A stretch of 64,000 nucleotides of DNA from Comamonadaceae bacterium. Its GTDB lineage: Bacteria > Pseudomonadota > Gammaproteobacteria > Burkholderiales > Burkholderiaceae_C. A model generated the notes under the pieces. The model worked only from the letters and a program-made list of their open reading frames with translations. It did not search any database and was not told the origin of the DNA. The stretch's first letter is position 1. The number at the start of each line of letters is the position of its first letter. The translations under genes and the position numbers were made by a program. Shown here one piece after another: positions 26,189 through 35,134 of this stretch. The stretch spans positions 1 through 64,000 of the forward strand of contig CANEVH010000008.1 in the NCBI GenBank assembly GCA_947442105.1. Direction: 5' to 3'.

Positions 26189-27406
26189 TCAGCGTTGCGT
26201 CTGCAATCCAGAGACCTCGACCTCAACCCTGCGGTCTGGGCGCAGGCAGGTGATCAGCGCTTGCGTCGCCTTTTTGCCTCTGCAGTCGCCAGGTTTCGTG
26301 TCAGGCATGCTGGAGCCCACACCCACCGCGGTCACCTTGGCCGCTGGCAAACCACCGACTTGCACCAGGTAGTTTTGCACCGCCTCGGCGCGGCGCTTGG
26401 ACAGGCTGTCGTTGTAGGCGGCTTTGCCCAAGCGGTCGGTGTGGCCGGTAATGCGGATGGCGTCAATGTTCACCGCTTTCAAGTCCGTAACCAACTTGTC
26501 CAGTGCGTGTTTGCCATCGGCTTGCAAGCTGTCTTGGTCAAAGCCAAACAGCGAGTCCGCCTCTAGCTTCACTTTGCTCATGGGCAGCGGAGCCGCTACG
26601 GGCACGGGCGCTGGCACGGGCGTGACTACCGGCGCGGGTGGCGGCGGTGGGGGAGGGGACGGCGGAGCAAGAGGCGGAGCTTGTGGTGGTGGCGGTGCTA
26701 GCACTGGCGCCATCGCCATGGGCTTGCTGGGCGCCTCTTTTGCGCCAAAGCGGTAGACCAGGCCCAGGCTAATCAGGTCGACATCTCCGTGGTTGTTAAC
26801 CGCATCGTTGACGCGGTAGCGCTCAGCTTCTAAGCGCAAGGTCAGCGCCGGGGTGACCGCATACTGCGTGCCAAAACCGTATTTGTAATTGGTTTCCTGC
26901 TTGCTCGGGCTCGGATTGCTGACGTTGACCGCGCCCGTACCGCTAAAGCTGTCTTGCGTGTCCGCATAGGTGGCGCCCACGCGGCCCATCAGAGACCATC
27001 GGTCGGTGATGGGCAGGGTGGCCACCACATCCAGGTTCAGCCCTTGAATGCGCGCCGTGCCGGTCAGGGTGCCCGTTGGCGTGGTGGTGGAGGTAAACCC
27101 AAAGCGACCCAGGTCAAAGTAGCCGGCCTCAATGGCCCAGTAGGGGTTGATCGGAAAGCCCACATAGGCCTTGTAGCCGGGGTCCCGGCGGTCTTCGGAC
27201 ATGCCAGTGGTGGCAAAGCCCGAGCTGAGCAGTTCTTGCGTGATGCGGACGTTGTCAATCGTCGCCTGGGATTCGCCCGCGCTGACGCCCACATACATAC
27301 CGGTATGGGGTTTGACTTCCTGGGCGCCCAGCAGGGGGCTGGACAAGGCCGCCAGCGCGGCCAGGGCCAGCGCCGTGGGGCGCGGTTTACAGGTCCATTT
27401 TTTCAT
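26189..27406 (-). CDS. OmpA-family outer membrane protein
   Basis: The 405-residue precursor has a Sec signal peptide (to about residue 28), an N-terminal eight-strand barrel-like part (to about 225; for example YKAYVGFPINPYWAIEAGYFDLG and SLGLVYRFG), a Pro-rich linker (about 235-275), and a C-terminal OmpA peptidoglycan-binding domain (ITGHTDRLGKAAYNDSLSKR, AVGVGSSMPDTKPGDC.., DRRVEVEV). It anchors the outer membrane to peptidoglycan. A terminator directly follows, so it appears monocistronic. Confidence 0.9.
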   Translation of the reverse strand: MKKWTCKPRPTALALAALAALSSPLLGAQEVKPHTGMYVGVSAGESQATIDNVRITQELLSSGFATTGMSEDRRDPGYKAYVGFPINPYWAIEAGYFDLGRFGFTSTTTPTGTLTGTARIQGLNLDVVATLPITDRWSLMGRVGATYADTQDSFSGTGAVNVSNPSPSKQETNYKYGFGTQYAVTPALTLRLEAERYRVNDAVNNHGDVDLISLGLVYRFGAKEAPSKPMAMAPVLAPPPPQAPPLAPPSPPPPPPPAPVVTPVPAPVPVAAPLPMSKVKLEADSLFGFDQDSLQADGKHALDKLVTDLKAVNIDAIRITGHTDRLGKAAYNDSLSKRRAEAVQNYLVQVGGLPAAKVTAVGVGSSMPDTKPGDCRGKKATQALITCLRPDRRVEVEVSGLQTQR

Positions 27407-27505
27407 AGCTCGTCCTTCAAAAAATAAGCGATATGCCTGTGTCGAAAATGGTGCGCCCGGTGCGCTTGGGGTGAAAGAGCTTTCAGGAAAGTCAAGGTGG
27501 AAGTG

Positions 27506-27538
27506 CTTGCATGGGGGCGCTGCGCACCCCCATGCAAG
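27506..27538 (-). terminator. GC-rich hairpin after the DUF3494 lipoprotein gene
   Basis: CTTGCATGGGGGCGC (27506-27520) pairs with GCACCCCCATGCAAG (27524-27538) with one mismatch around a 3-base loop, starting at the base next to the stop codon. No T tract follows, so it may be a transcript-end stabiliser rather than a classic terminator. Confidence 0.6.
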
Positions 27539-29701
27539 TTAGGGCGTGGGCACGGTGATCGTGCAGGAGTCGCAGGAAATGGCCGCTGCAGCTGCGCCTT
27601 GGTTCAGTGCACGGCCTTCCAGATTGGCGCCGGTTTGCAAGGTAATGGTGGTGCCTGCCACCAGGGTGCCTTTCATGATGGAGTTGGCACCCAAGGTGAT
27701 GGCGCTGCCGGCTGTCCAAAACACATTGCTGGCTTTTGCCCCGCCGCTCAACACCACTTGGCTGGTGGACAAGGTGGTAATCGCGGTTGCGCTGCGGATC
27801 ACAAACACGGCGTTGGCGTCACCCTGCGCGTCCAAGGTCAAGCTGCCGCCGGCCGATAAGTCAATCGTGGTCCCAGAGGCATACAGGCCGGGGTACAAGG
27901 TCAGGCCCGCCAGGTTGGTGGAAATGGGCGTGGGCGTGCCGCGCACTGCGTTGTTCGCATTGGCAAAGGCGGCCAGTGCGTCGGTTTTTGCATTGCTCAG
28001 CAAGGCGGCATCAATCAGCGCGCACGCGGGGCCGCTGGCGTTGACCGCATAGAGGCGCCCGACGATCTCGGGGCACGATCCGGGGGAGCTAAAGCCGGTG
28101 ATGCCTGCGCCCGTGTCGGGTGTGAGCCCCACATCGCCGGTGATGGTGGAGGTGGGAATATTGGTAATCGCCGCCGACGCCAGGATGGCGAAATTGGACG
28201 ACGAACCCAGGGGCACAGGCAGCTGGCATTCGCTGGTGCCGGTGGTGAACTGCCACACTTTGTCGGCCACCATGGCGTTAGCCGCCAGGTCTTTGGCGCC
28301 ACTGGCCCCACCGAGCACGGTTGCGGTGTAGGCGGTCGATGGCGCCAGGTTGGCGCTGGGGTCTATCGACGCAATTTTGTTGATGGTGTCGTAGCTGACC
28401 ACCGCTGCCACCGTGGCGTTCAGGTTGCTCGATGGCGCCAACTTCACCGTGGCCGTGGTCAGCGTCAGTGGGTCCATCGCTTCGCTAAAGGTGGCACTCA
28501 CGGTTTTGTTAATGCAAACCGCCGTGCCGGTGTCTATGGGGTTGACCAACACCACGGTGGGCGGCGTGGTGTCGGCCAGAGCCGCTGTGGTGAAGGTCCA
28601 GACCTTGTTGGCGACCATGGCATTGCCCGCGAGGTCGGTGATGGCGGTGCTCACCGTTGCGGTAAATGAGGAGTTGGCGGGTAGCGGTGCCGGGCTGGTT
28701 GGTGTGAACGTGGCAGTGCGTGCCCCAACCGAATAGGCGACGGTGCCAGTGATGGGCGAATCGCCGACGGTGGTTTTGAGGGTGAAGCTGCTGGTGCTGA
28801 TGGTGGAGGGCGCAATGTCTTCGCTAAACGTTGCAGTAACCAAGGTATTGTTTGCCGCCACCGCGCTTTGCGCGGGTACCACGGTGCTTACTGTTGGCGC
28901 TGTGGTGTCAGGAGCCACCGACGTGCTAAAGGTCCAGACTTTGTTTGTGGCCAGGGCGTTGCCAGCAAGGTCGGTAACAGTGGTGGTCACGGTGGCGGTA
29001 AACGAGGTATTGGTGGGCAGCGGTGACGGACTGGTGGGCGTAAACGTGGCAGTGCGTGCTTCAGGCGAATACGCCACAGTGCCAACCACAGGCGTGTCGC
29101 CCACCGTGGTTTTGAGGGTAAAGCTGCTGGCGCTGATAGTGCTGGGCGCAATGTCTTCGCTAAAGCTGGCAGTGACTGCCGTATTGCTGGCAGCCACTGC
29201 GTCTTGCGCAGGGTTGACGCTGGTCACCGTGGGAGCCGTGGTGTCAGGCGCAGAACTTGTGGTGAAGGACCATACAAAAGCCGCTTGCAGGGGAATGCCA
29301 CCCGTGTCTTGCGCGCCCGTGGTGATGGTGGCCACGCAGAGGGTGGACACGGGCAAGTTGGCGCTGGGCAAAAAGGTCGCCACCTGGCCGCTGGCGTCAT
29401 AACTGACGCTGCCGTTTACAGCGGAGCCCCCCGGACACGCCAGAGTGAAGGTGCTGGTGCTGAGGGTGGCAGGGTTCATGGCCTTGGTGAAGGTGGCTGT
29501 AATCCGCGTATTGATAGCAACACCGGTGACCGGCGGGTTCTGGGCCACCGGCACGGTGGCGCTGACCGCAGGTGGCAAGCTCACGCCACTGCCTGTGCCC
29601 AGAATGGGGGCTTGGCCGCCACCGCAGGCCGCCAGGATGCAAGCGGCCGCAAGGGCCAAGAACCACGCCAAAACGCTGGCGCGAGAGAGGTAAGGGCGCA
29701 T
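27539..29701 (-). CDS. Lipoprotein with four Ig-like (Big_5) repeats and a C-terminal DUF3494 ice-binding-type domain
   Basis: The 720-residue product starts at 29701 with a lipoprotein signal ending LAAC (Cys26). Four SbsA-type Ig-like domains of about 110 residues follow (DTTAPTVTSVNPAQ..ATFSEDIAPSTIS..WTFSTS pattern); the second and third are nearly identical. The last about 200 residues (LGSSSNFAILASAAITNIPT, STITGDVGLTPDTG, PGLYASGTTIDLSAGGSLTLD, SNVFWTAGSAITLG) match DUF3494, the beta-solenoid fold of ice-binding proteins, also found in adhesins. It is likely surface or periplasm exposed. Ice binding is inference from the fold family. Confidence 0.85.
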   Translation of the reverse strand: MRPYLSRASVLAWFLALAAACILAACGGGQAPILGTGSGVSLPPAVSATVPVAQNPPVTGVAINTRITATFTKAMNPATLSTSTFTLACPGGSAVNGSVSYDASGQVATFLPSANLPVSTLCVATITTGAQDTGGIPLQAAFVWSFTTSSAPDTTAPTVTSVNPAQDAVAASNTAVTASFSEDIAPSTISASSFTLKTTVGDTPVVGTVAYSPEARTATFTPTSPSPLPTNTSFTATVTTTVTDLAGNALATNKVWTFSTSVAPDTTAPTVSTVVPAQSAVAANNTLVTATFSEDIAPSTISTSSFTLKTTVGDSPITGTVAYSVGARTATFTPTSPAPLPANSSFTATVSTAITDLAGNAMVANKVWTFTTAALADTTPPTVVLVNPIDTGTAVCINKTVSATFSEAMDPLTLTTATVKLAPSSNLNATVAAVVSYDTINKIASIDPSANLAPSTAYTATVLGGASGAKDLAANAMVADKVWQFTTGTSECQLPVPLGSSSNFAILASAAITNIPTSTITGDVGLTPDTGAGITGFSSPGSCPEIVGRLYAVNASGPACALIDAALLSNAKTDALAAFANANNAVRGTPTPISTNLAGLTLYPGLYASGTTIDLSAGGSLTLDAQGDANAVFVIRSATAITTLSTSQVVLSGGAKASNVFWTAGSAITLGANSIMKGTLVAGTTITLQTGANLEGRALNQGAAAAAISCDSCTITVPTP

Positions 29702-30149
29702 GAATGGACTCCTATTGCGGTGCTTTTTGGGTTTCAAAAATCGACGGATCTGCTTGCCTGCCAACGGTCTCGCCTGGGTCGCCGCGCGGCGGTCAAGCGG
29801 ACGGCCTCTGGTGGCGAGTCTTGTCCGCTTGGGTGCAAAGCTCAATGCGCTACATCACTATTCCTGTCAGGTCGTGCGCAGCCGCTTCTGGGCCGTGGGA
29901 GCGGGTGCAAACAGTCCAGCGGAGCCGCCTTTGATGCGCCAGTGGCAGCGACCGCTGCCCGCGCATCGCAGTGCCACCCTCATTCAATTCCTGGCTTTGT
30001 GCGCAGGCGTGACCTAGCGCATGGACGCGAGCGGTGCGCTGTCCTACCGTGGGCTTTGTTCAGGTTCAGTGGTCCAAGCACCGCTGGACTTGGCGGGTGG
30101 CCCGGCGCGCGCTGGGCCGATTTCAATGCACACACGATAGGACCGCACC
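29702..30149. other. Intergenic region between divergent envelope genes
   Basis: These 448 bases should contain the divergent promoters for the DUF3494 lipoprotein and the BON lipoprotein. The only repeated signal seen is the CCTACCGTGGG element at 30043-30053. Open frames across it have no family features and were not called. Confidence 0.5.
30043..30053 (+). promoter_or_regulatory. CCTACCGTGGG element, copy 2
   Basis: Second exact copy of the 11-base element, 97 bases upstream of the BON-domain lipoprotein start. See the copy at 25793. Confidence 0.3.
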
Positions 30150-30464
30150 ATGAACCACAAAACTCTTCTTGCCGCCGTGGCAATTTCTCTCTCCCTCTTG
30201 GCTGTGTCGGGCTGTGCGGTTTCGCGCGGGCAAGAGTCGGTCGGCGCCTACGTGGACGACACGGGCATCACCGCCCTCGTCAAGTCCCGTTTGTTTGAAG
30301 ACAAAGACGTCGCCGGCTCCTCCATCGGCGTGGAAACCTTGAACGGCACCGTCATGCTGTCGGGCTTTGCCAAAAGCAGCTTGGAGCGCAACAAGGCAGA
30401 AGCCATTGCCCGTGGCGTCAAAGGCGTGACCTCGGTGAAGAACGAGATTTTGATTCGGCCTTAG
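30150..30464 (+). CDS. BON-domain lipoprotein (OsmY-like)
   Basis: The 104-residue precursor has a lipobox LAVSGC (Cys22) and one BON domain: ITALVKSRLFEDKDVAGSSI, VETLNGTVMLSGFAKSSLER, AIARGVKGVTSVKNEILIRP. BON domains bind phospholipid and are common in periplasmic stress proteins. It appears monocistronic. Confidence 0.85.
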   Translation: MNHKTLLAAVAISLSLLAVSGCAVSRGQESVGAYVDDTGITALVKSRLFEDKDVAGSSIGVETLNGTVMLSGFAKSSLERNKAEAIARGVKGVTSVKNEILIRP

Positions 30465-30544
30465 TTTCTTGAGGGGGCACATATCACAGCGACACCGCAG
30501 CGACGCCGCAGCGACGCCCATCCGGCCTTGCTAAGCTAGCGCCC

Positions 30545-31132
30545 ATGCACACCTTAGCCCCCAGCGCGATCCTGGTATTGGTCGCCTTGCCCCAAGAGCT
30601 TGACGCAGCCTTGCTTGGCCCCCACGCCCTGGTGCGCTACACCGGCGTGGGCAAGGTCAACGCCGCATACGCGGCGGCCAAGGCCATCCGCGAGCACGCG
30701 CCGCAGTTGGTCATCAACTTTGGTTCCGCCGGGCGGGTGGCGCCCTGTTCACAGGGTCTGGTGGAAGTGGCCAGCGTGTTGCAGCGCGATATGAACGCCG
30801 AGCCCCTGGCCCCGCGCGGCGACACGCCGTTTCAAGACGGCGACCACAGCCTGCATTCGGGCCACGTGGGGGTGGTGTGCGGCACAGGCGACAGCTTTGT
30901 CACCGCGCCCGACCCCTGGTTTGCCACGCGCGGCGTGCACCTGGTGGACATGGAGTTGTACGCCGTAGCCAGCGTGTGCGCGCGGGAGAACGTGGCCTGG
31001 CGCTCCATCAAGTTCGTGTCGGACGACGCCAATGGCGACTCAGCCCAGGACTGGCAGGCCAATGTGCGCCGGGGTGAGCAGTTGTTTGTCGATTGGTTTT
31101 TGGCGCAGCGCCTGCCCACGCCGCGCGCTTGA
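30545..31132 (+). CDS. MTA/SAH nucleosidase-like phosphorylase-superfamily protein
   Basis: The 195-residue protein has the PNP/UDP-phosphorylase fold motifs: VLVALPQELDA, VRYTGVGKVNAAYAAA, VINFGSAGRV, and the active-site region VDMELYAVASVCARENVAWR then SDDAN, whose Asp is the usual general acid. It is shorter than typical MtnN (about 230). It probably cleaves the N-glycosidic bond of methylthioadenosine or a related nucleoside. No operon partner is evident. Confidence 0.75.
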   Translation: MHTLAPSAILVLVALPQELDAALLGPHALVRYTGVGKVNAAYAAAKAIREHAPQLVINFGSAGRVAPCSQGLVEVASVLQRDMNAEPLAPRGDTPFQDGDHSLHSGHVGVVCGTGDSFVTAPDPWFATRGVHLVDMELYAVASVCARENVAWRSIKFVSDDANGDSAQDWQANVRRGEQLFVDWFLAQRLPTPRA

Positions 31133-31151
31133 CGGCTCGCGGGTGCCGGCG

Positions 31152-31991
31152 CTAGTCCAAGCTTATGTACCCCAAGGCCTCGGCCGATGCGCGCATTTCC
31201 ACACAGCGCTGGTAGACGCCAAGGTCCGGCGTTTCAAATCCAGTGATGCCCAGCGCCTCCAGCGTGCTTGCGGCCAGCGGATCGGCCACCACGGTGCGCA
31301 AGGCCTGTTGCAACAAGGCCACTTCGGCAACGGACGTGGCCCGCGCGCTCACCAAGGGCAGGCCGGGATAGGCCTCGGTGGTGCCAATGACGCACACGCC
31401 CTGCGTGGCCTGCGGCGTGTAGCGTTGCAGCGCCGCGTAGGTCACGCAGTCAATCGCGGCCAGATCGGCCTGGCCTGCGCACACTGCGGCCACGGAAGCG
31501 CTGTGGCTGCCAGTGGCCAAGGCACTGGCAAAAAACCGCCCGTCCTGCGCCAGTGGCGCGACCAGCGCGCGCAAGGCGTTAAAGCCCGACTGCGAGTCCG
31601 GCGCGTTAAAGGCCACGCGCAGGCCGCGAAATCCCTCAAGCGCCCAGTGCGCGTGTTCGCTGCGCGCCACCAGCACGCTGCGGCAAGCAATGCCTTCGCA
31701 CTGCGGCGCGCCGTAGGCAAAGCAGCCCACCAGCTGCACCTGCCCGGCCAGGGCATGCGTCAGGGGGTAGCCGCAGGTCTGGCTGAAAAGCAATTCAGGC
31801 GCCAGCCAGTGGGCGTGGTAGTTCTCGGGCCAGGTGAGCGCGGCGGGCAGGTGGCCCACGCCATGGGCGGCCAGGGCTTGGCGCAGCAGTTCCCACAGTG
31901 CATCCGAGGCCGGGCGGTGCGCCAGGTACATGGGCAGGGACGCCATGCGTGCCATCGCCGCGCGATCAGGCAGCGTTTCGGGCGGGCTCAT
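31152..31991 (-). CDS. PhnD/SsuA-like substrate-binding protein
   Basis: The 279-residue protein resembles the phosphonate-binding (PhnD) type: SLPMYLAHRPASDALWELL at the start, ELLFSQTCGYPL, GLRVAFNAPDSQSGFNALR, and DLAAIDCVTYAAL. No signal peptide is visible and no permease or ATPase is near, so a non-transport binding role is possible. Its ATG overlaps the desaturase stop by 4 bases, indicating co-translation. Confidence 0.75.
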   Translation of the reverse strand: MSPPETLPDRAAMARMASLPMYLAHRPASDALWELLRQALAAHGVGHLPAALTWPENYHAHWLAPELLFSQTCGYPLTHALAGQVQLVGCFAYGAPQCEGIACRSVLVARSEHAHWALEGFRGLRVAFNAPDSQSGFNALRALVAPLAQDGRFFASALATGSHSASVAAVCAGQADLAAIDCVTYAALQRYTPQATQGVCVIGTTEAYPGLPLVSARATSVAEVALLQQALRTVVADPLAASTLEALGITGFETPDLGVYQRCVEMRASAEALGYISLD

Positions 31992-32974
31992 GGCGCATCA
32001 GGGCCTTGATTCCTTAGGTTTGTGCGCCCAGCTTCCGTGGCGGCCGTGGGTCGTGTGGCCTGCGCAGGATGGTCAATCGGCACCACAGCGTGGCGCACAA
32101 ACAGCCGCACATAGCCCGGCACCAAGAAGCCGCCGGTACCGGCCACAAACGCATCACGCTGCGCCCAATAGGCTTGGGGAATGGCATACCACGGCAGGTT
32201 CGGTTGCGCGTGGTGCACCGCGTGGTAGTTGTTATTCAGGTACAGCAGGCGCCAGGGCCAGGACGCCTCGTTAACCACAATGCGGTGCGCAGGCAGGGCC
32301 GCAGGCCGGTGCTCGTAGAGCGAGCGCATAAAGGCCAGCCCAAGGCAGGGGTAGCTCACGCCCAGCAAATATGTCCATGGCGACATACCCGTTGCGCTTT
32401 CGATGGCCTCCAGCATCGCCACCAGCAGCGCCAAGTGCTGCGCCCAAATCCAGCGCAGTTTGCGGCTGCGCCAGTAGCTTGCGCGCCGCAAGGGCCACAG
32501 CAGATGAAAAATGGCAAACGCCGGCGTCACCAAAAAACGCCCCAAGGACGTGCGCTGCACCACCAGCAAGGCGCGCATGGGAGCGCTGCGCTGGGCGAAA
32601 TCTGCGGGATCGAAGTAATTGCTCTCCGGGTCTTGGCCAGGGTAGGTCAGCCGCTCGTCGCGGTGGTGCGCCAAGTGGCTGCGCTGGTAAATGTCAAACG
32701 GGTACCACACCGCGATAGGCAACAGCCCCAAGGCACGGTTCAACCACCTATGCCGGGTGGGGTGGTTGTGCACCAGTTCGTGCTGCAAACTCATATACCA
32801 AGCCGCAATCACCGCCAAAGCGGCCACGGCCCAAAAAGACGCGCTGTGTGCGTACCAGCCCAGTGCGGCCAACCAGCTGCCGTAAACAGCAGCAATCAAA
32901 AGCCAGGTCGGCCATTCGACGCCTTGGGGTGCGTGTGTTGTGGTGTAGGGGGAGTCTCTGCGCGCGCTGTTCAT
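31988..32974 (-). CDS. Membrane fatty acid desaturase
   Basis: The 328-residue protein has the three His boxes of membrane desaturases/hydroxylases: HELVHNH (65-71), HLAHH (100-104) and HAVHH (about 250), binding a di-iron centre, between hydrophobic spans (WPTWLLIAAVYGSWLAALGW and FWAVAALAVIAAWYM). The start at 32974 is at the first sensible Met; the frame is open upstream across the AT-rich spacer without similarity. It probably introduces double bonds in or modifies acyl chains. It is co-translated with the PhnD-like gene. Confidence 0.85.
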   Translation of the reverse strand: MNSARRDSPYTTTHAPQGVEWPTWLLIAAVYGSWLAALGWYAHSASFWAVAALAVIAAWYMSLQHELVHNHPTRHRWLNRALGLLPIAVWYPFDIYQRSHLAHHRDERLTYPGQDPESNYFDPADFAQRSAPMRALLVVQRTSLGRFLVTPAFAIFHLLWPLRRASYWRSRKLRWIWAQHLALLVAMLEAIESATGMSPWTYLLGVSYPCLGLAFMRSLYEHRPAALPAHRIVVNEASWPWRLLYLNNNYHAVHHAQPNLPWYAIPQAYWAQRDAFVAGTGGFLVPGYVRLFVRHAVVPIDHPAQATRPTAATEAGRTNLRNQGPDAP

Positions 32975-33616
32975 GCGGTGAAAGTTCAAAGAGGTGGGGC
33001 GCTTGGGCCACAGGGCAGCGGCTTGCGGCGCGCATCGTAGCACTGGCGGTTTGATCGATAGCAATGAATCAAAAGCAATGCGCGCATTGTTTGCTTGCGC
33101 TGTTCGCCGCAGCCCGTCAGAAAACGCAGCCCGCTTCAGCACCCTAGGGCACCAACCGGCTGGCGCAGGCACAGGCGCAGCGTCGACCGTCAAGACTGAT
33201 GCGGGCGACTGCGGCATCCGCTCTAAAAAGAGACTAATCCGACGGGTACTTGATTTTTGATTTATGGCGAATCGATTAAATAATTCGTTTAAGTCGTTGA
33301 TTAAAATAATTTTTTTTCGTTTATTCACCGAAGTTGTAATTTGTTTTTGCCATTTTTTTCTTAAACTATTGCTGCGTGCGGGCACCGGCTCCACGCGGCT
33401 TGGCCCTTGCGGGCATTACTTATCAAGGAGGTTCACCACAATGAAGAAATGCAATTTCAGTCCCCACCGTGCAGCCGCGTCTTGCGGCGCGTTAGGCCCC
33501 GTCCAGCGACACACCAATTGATGTGGTCGCGACAGAGGCATCCATACCCGCCAAATTTTCGCGCCCATTGGCGCATGTGTTCTAGAGAATTAGCTCTTTA
33601 TATTTTGAAAGAAATC
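32975..33616. other. AT-rich spacer upstream of the pilus genes
   Basis: These 642 bases separate the desaturase from the pilin gene. Bases 33250-33375 are unusually AT-rich with T runs (a T8 near 33311), a composition typical of promoters silenced by nucleoid proteins. A tiny frame with a perfect ribosome-binding site starts at 33441. No other gene was seen. Confidence 0.55.
33441..33521 (+). CDS. Possible 26-residue leader peptide before the pilin gene
   Basis: AAGGAGGTTCACCACA precedes an ATG opening MKKCNFSPHRAAASCGALGP and six more residues. The site is one of the best ribosome-binding sequences in the window, yet the frame is short. It may be a leader peptide or the remnant start of a lost gene. 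It ends 96 bases before the pilin start. Confidence 0.3.
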   Translation: MKKCNFSPHRAAASCGALGPVQRHTN

Positions 33617-34213
33617 ATGATGAAAAACTCACTCAAAACCCTTCGCATTGCGCTGGCTTCCACCGCGCTAATTTCTGTTTTTGCACCTAACGCTCAAGCT
33701 CAAACAGACCTGAAATTTCAAACAAGTGTCACAGGTACGCTCTGCACACCTGGCATGTACACAGCAACATCTGGTGGTACTGCTAACAATACGCTTATCG
33801 TTACCGATGTGACAGTAGCAGAGATAAACGGAGACCAGGGGAAAACAGCTGGCCAAACTGCTTTTTATGTGGGAGTACCCTCTAGCTGTTATGGTGGTGG
33901 CACCACCAACACCTCGTTCAATATTGGGTTTCATGCCACCGCCGTCAGTGGCGGTAGGGCAGTAAACACCGGCAACGCAACAGGCGTAACATTCGATTTG
34001 ATTTCAACTGGCACTACGGGCAAGGCGATTGTTTTGACAACTACGGCACCAGCCAGCTCGACTGCAGCTACACAGCAAACGGGGTTACAGCCAGCCCTAT
34101 TCGCAAATCGACAAACCTATGCTATCCGGTTGATTAAAACAGCAGCGACCGGAACTTTTGTACAGCCTGGCACCGTGGTTTCCAATATCCTGGCCACTGG
34201 TTACTACCCTTGA
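33617..34213 (+). CDS. Fimbrial major subunit (chaperone-usher pilin)
   Basis: The 198-residue precursor has a signal peptide (MMKNSLKTLRIALASTALIS to about AQA) and a Ser/Thr/Gly-rich mature part with a Cys pair (GTLCTPGMY and SSCYGG). It ends in hydrophobic strand residues and Tyr-Tyr-Pro, as expected for a donor-strand pilin. It lies directly upstream of chaperone and usher genes. The ATG at 33617 is followed by another at 33620; either could start. Base composition is AT-richer than the usher. Confidence 0.7.
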   Translation: MMKNSLKTLRIALASTALISVFAPNAQAQTDLKFQTSVTGTLCTPGMYTATSGGTANNTLIVTDVTVAEINGDQGKTAGQTAFYVGVPSSCYGGGTTNTSFNIGFHATAVSGGRAVNTGNATGVTFDLISTGTTGKAIVLTTTAPASSTAATQQTGLQPALFANRQTYAIRLIKTAATGTFVQPGTVVSNILATGYYP

Positions 34214-34340
34214 TGTAAACCGTCTTCCTTCTAGCCTCTAGGGACCTCGTCGGCATTCGAGTTTCGACAAATTGGTCGGTGACTTGCTGGCGGGGTCCCA
34301 CCCATTCCGGCCATTGAATATATTCACTACGTTACCTAGT

Positions 34341-35120
34341 ATGAAAACCGTGTCGCCCTATGGCGCGATCGCCTCTTTGCCATGGTCTTTGGCACTTCAA
34401 AGTATCCTCGGTTGCGGCTTGTTTTGCGTCGGTGCCGCAAATGCCGAATTGCTTATTGAGTCGTCTCGGATTGTTTATCCGCAGGGTATGCGCGAAGTAT
34501 CCTTTCGCATTCAAAATTTATCAGCAGAGAAACCGGCACTAGTGCAACTTTGGGTAGATGAAGCTGAAACTGATGCGGGCCCTGAAAATAGTGTTGCGCC
34601 ATTCATATTGAGTCCACCCCTCGTACGGTTGTCGGCAAAAGGCAGGCAAACCGTCCGCCTCATGTACACGGGCGAATCTCAAAATCCCGCTCTGGAGAGT
34701 CTTTACACGCTTAACCTGCTGGAACCACCCCCCGCCATAAAGGGGTCAGATGATGTTGATCGTGTCAACTTTACAGTGCGCTCACGGATGAAGATTTTTT
34801 TTCGGCCGCGCGGACTCAAAGGTAATTTAGAAGAATCGATGAAGCAACTGCAATGCAAGTTGGTGGATATGGAAGGCACGCCGACACTGGATTGTTACAA
34901 CCCAAGCCCTTTCCACCTCTCTTTTCTGGGCTATAAGCTAGGAAACGCACTCGAAAAGGGCCCTGATTCTAATTTCGGCATGTTCCTACCGCGTACGCGC
35001 GCAAACTTTGCATTGAAGGACGTGGATAAGCTACCACGGCCCCTGAACACAGTTGCTTTCAACTTCATCAACGACATCGGCGCGACTGTGCCGGTAGAGT
35101 TTGCACTTGCAGCGCACTGA
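34341..35120 (+). CDS. Periplasmic pilus chaperone
   Basis: The 259-residue precursor starts at 34341 with a signal peptide (ending AANA) and continues with the PapD/FimC pattern: LLIESSRIVYPQGMREVSFRI, PALVQLWVDEA, FILSPPLVRLSAKGRQTVRLMY (the conserved subunit-binding strand and Arg), and RSRMKIFFRPRGL. It binds pilin subunits by donor-strand complementation and hands them to the usher 15 bases downstream. Confidence 0.88.
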   Translation: MKTVSPYGAIASLPWSLALQSILGCGLFCVGAANAELLIESSRIVYPQGMREVSFRIQNLSAEKPALVQLWVDEAETDAGPENSVAPFILSPPLVRLSAKGRQTVRLMYTGESQNPALESLYTLNLLEPPPAIKGSDDVDRVNFTVRSRMKIFFRPRGLKGNLEESMKQLQCKLVDMEGTPTLDCYNPSPFHLSFLGYKLGNALEKGPDSNFGMFLPRTRANFALKDVDKLPRPLNTVAFNFINDIGATVPVEFALAAH

Positions 35121-35134
35121 TAAGCGCTTGACAC

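Noticed and set aside
29700-30017. Plus-strand frame of 105 codons antisense to the lipoprotein leader
   Set aside because: No domain, no ribosome-binding site and Arg/Leu/Ala-biased content; the region reads as a divergent promoter.
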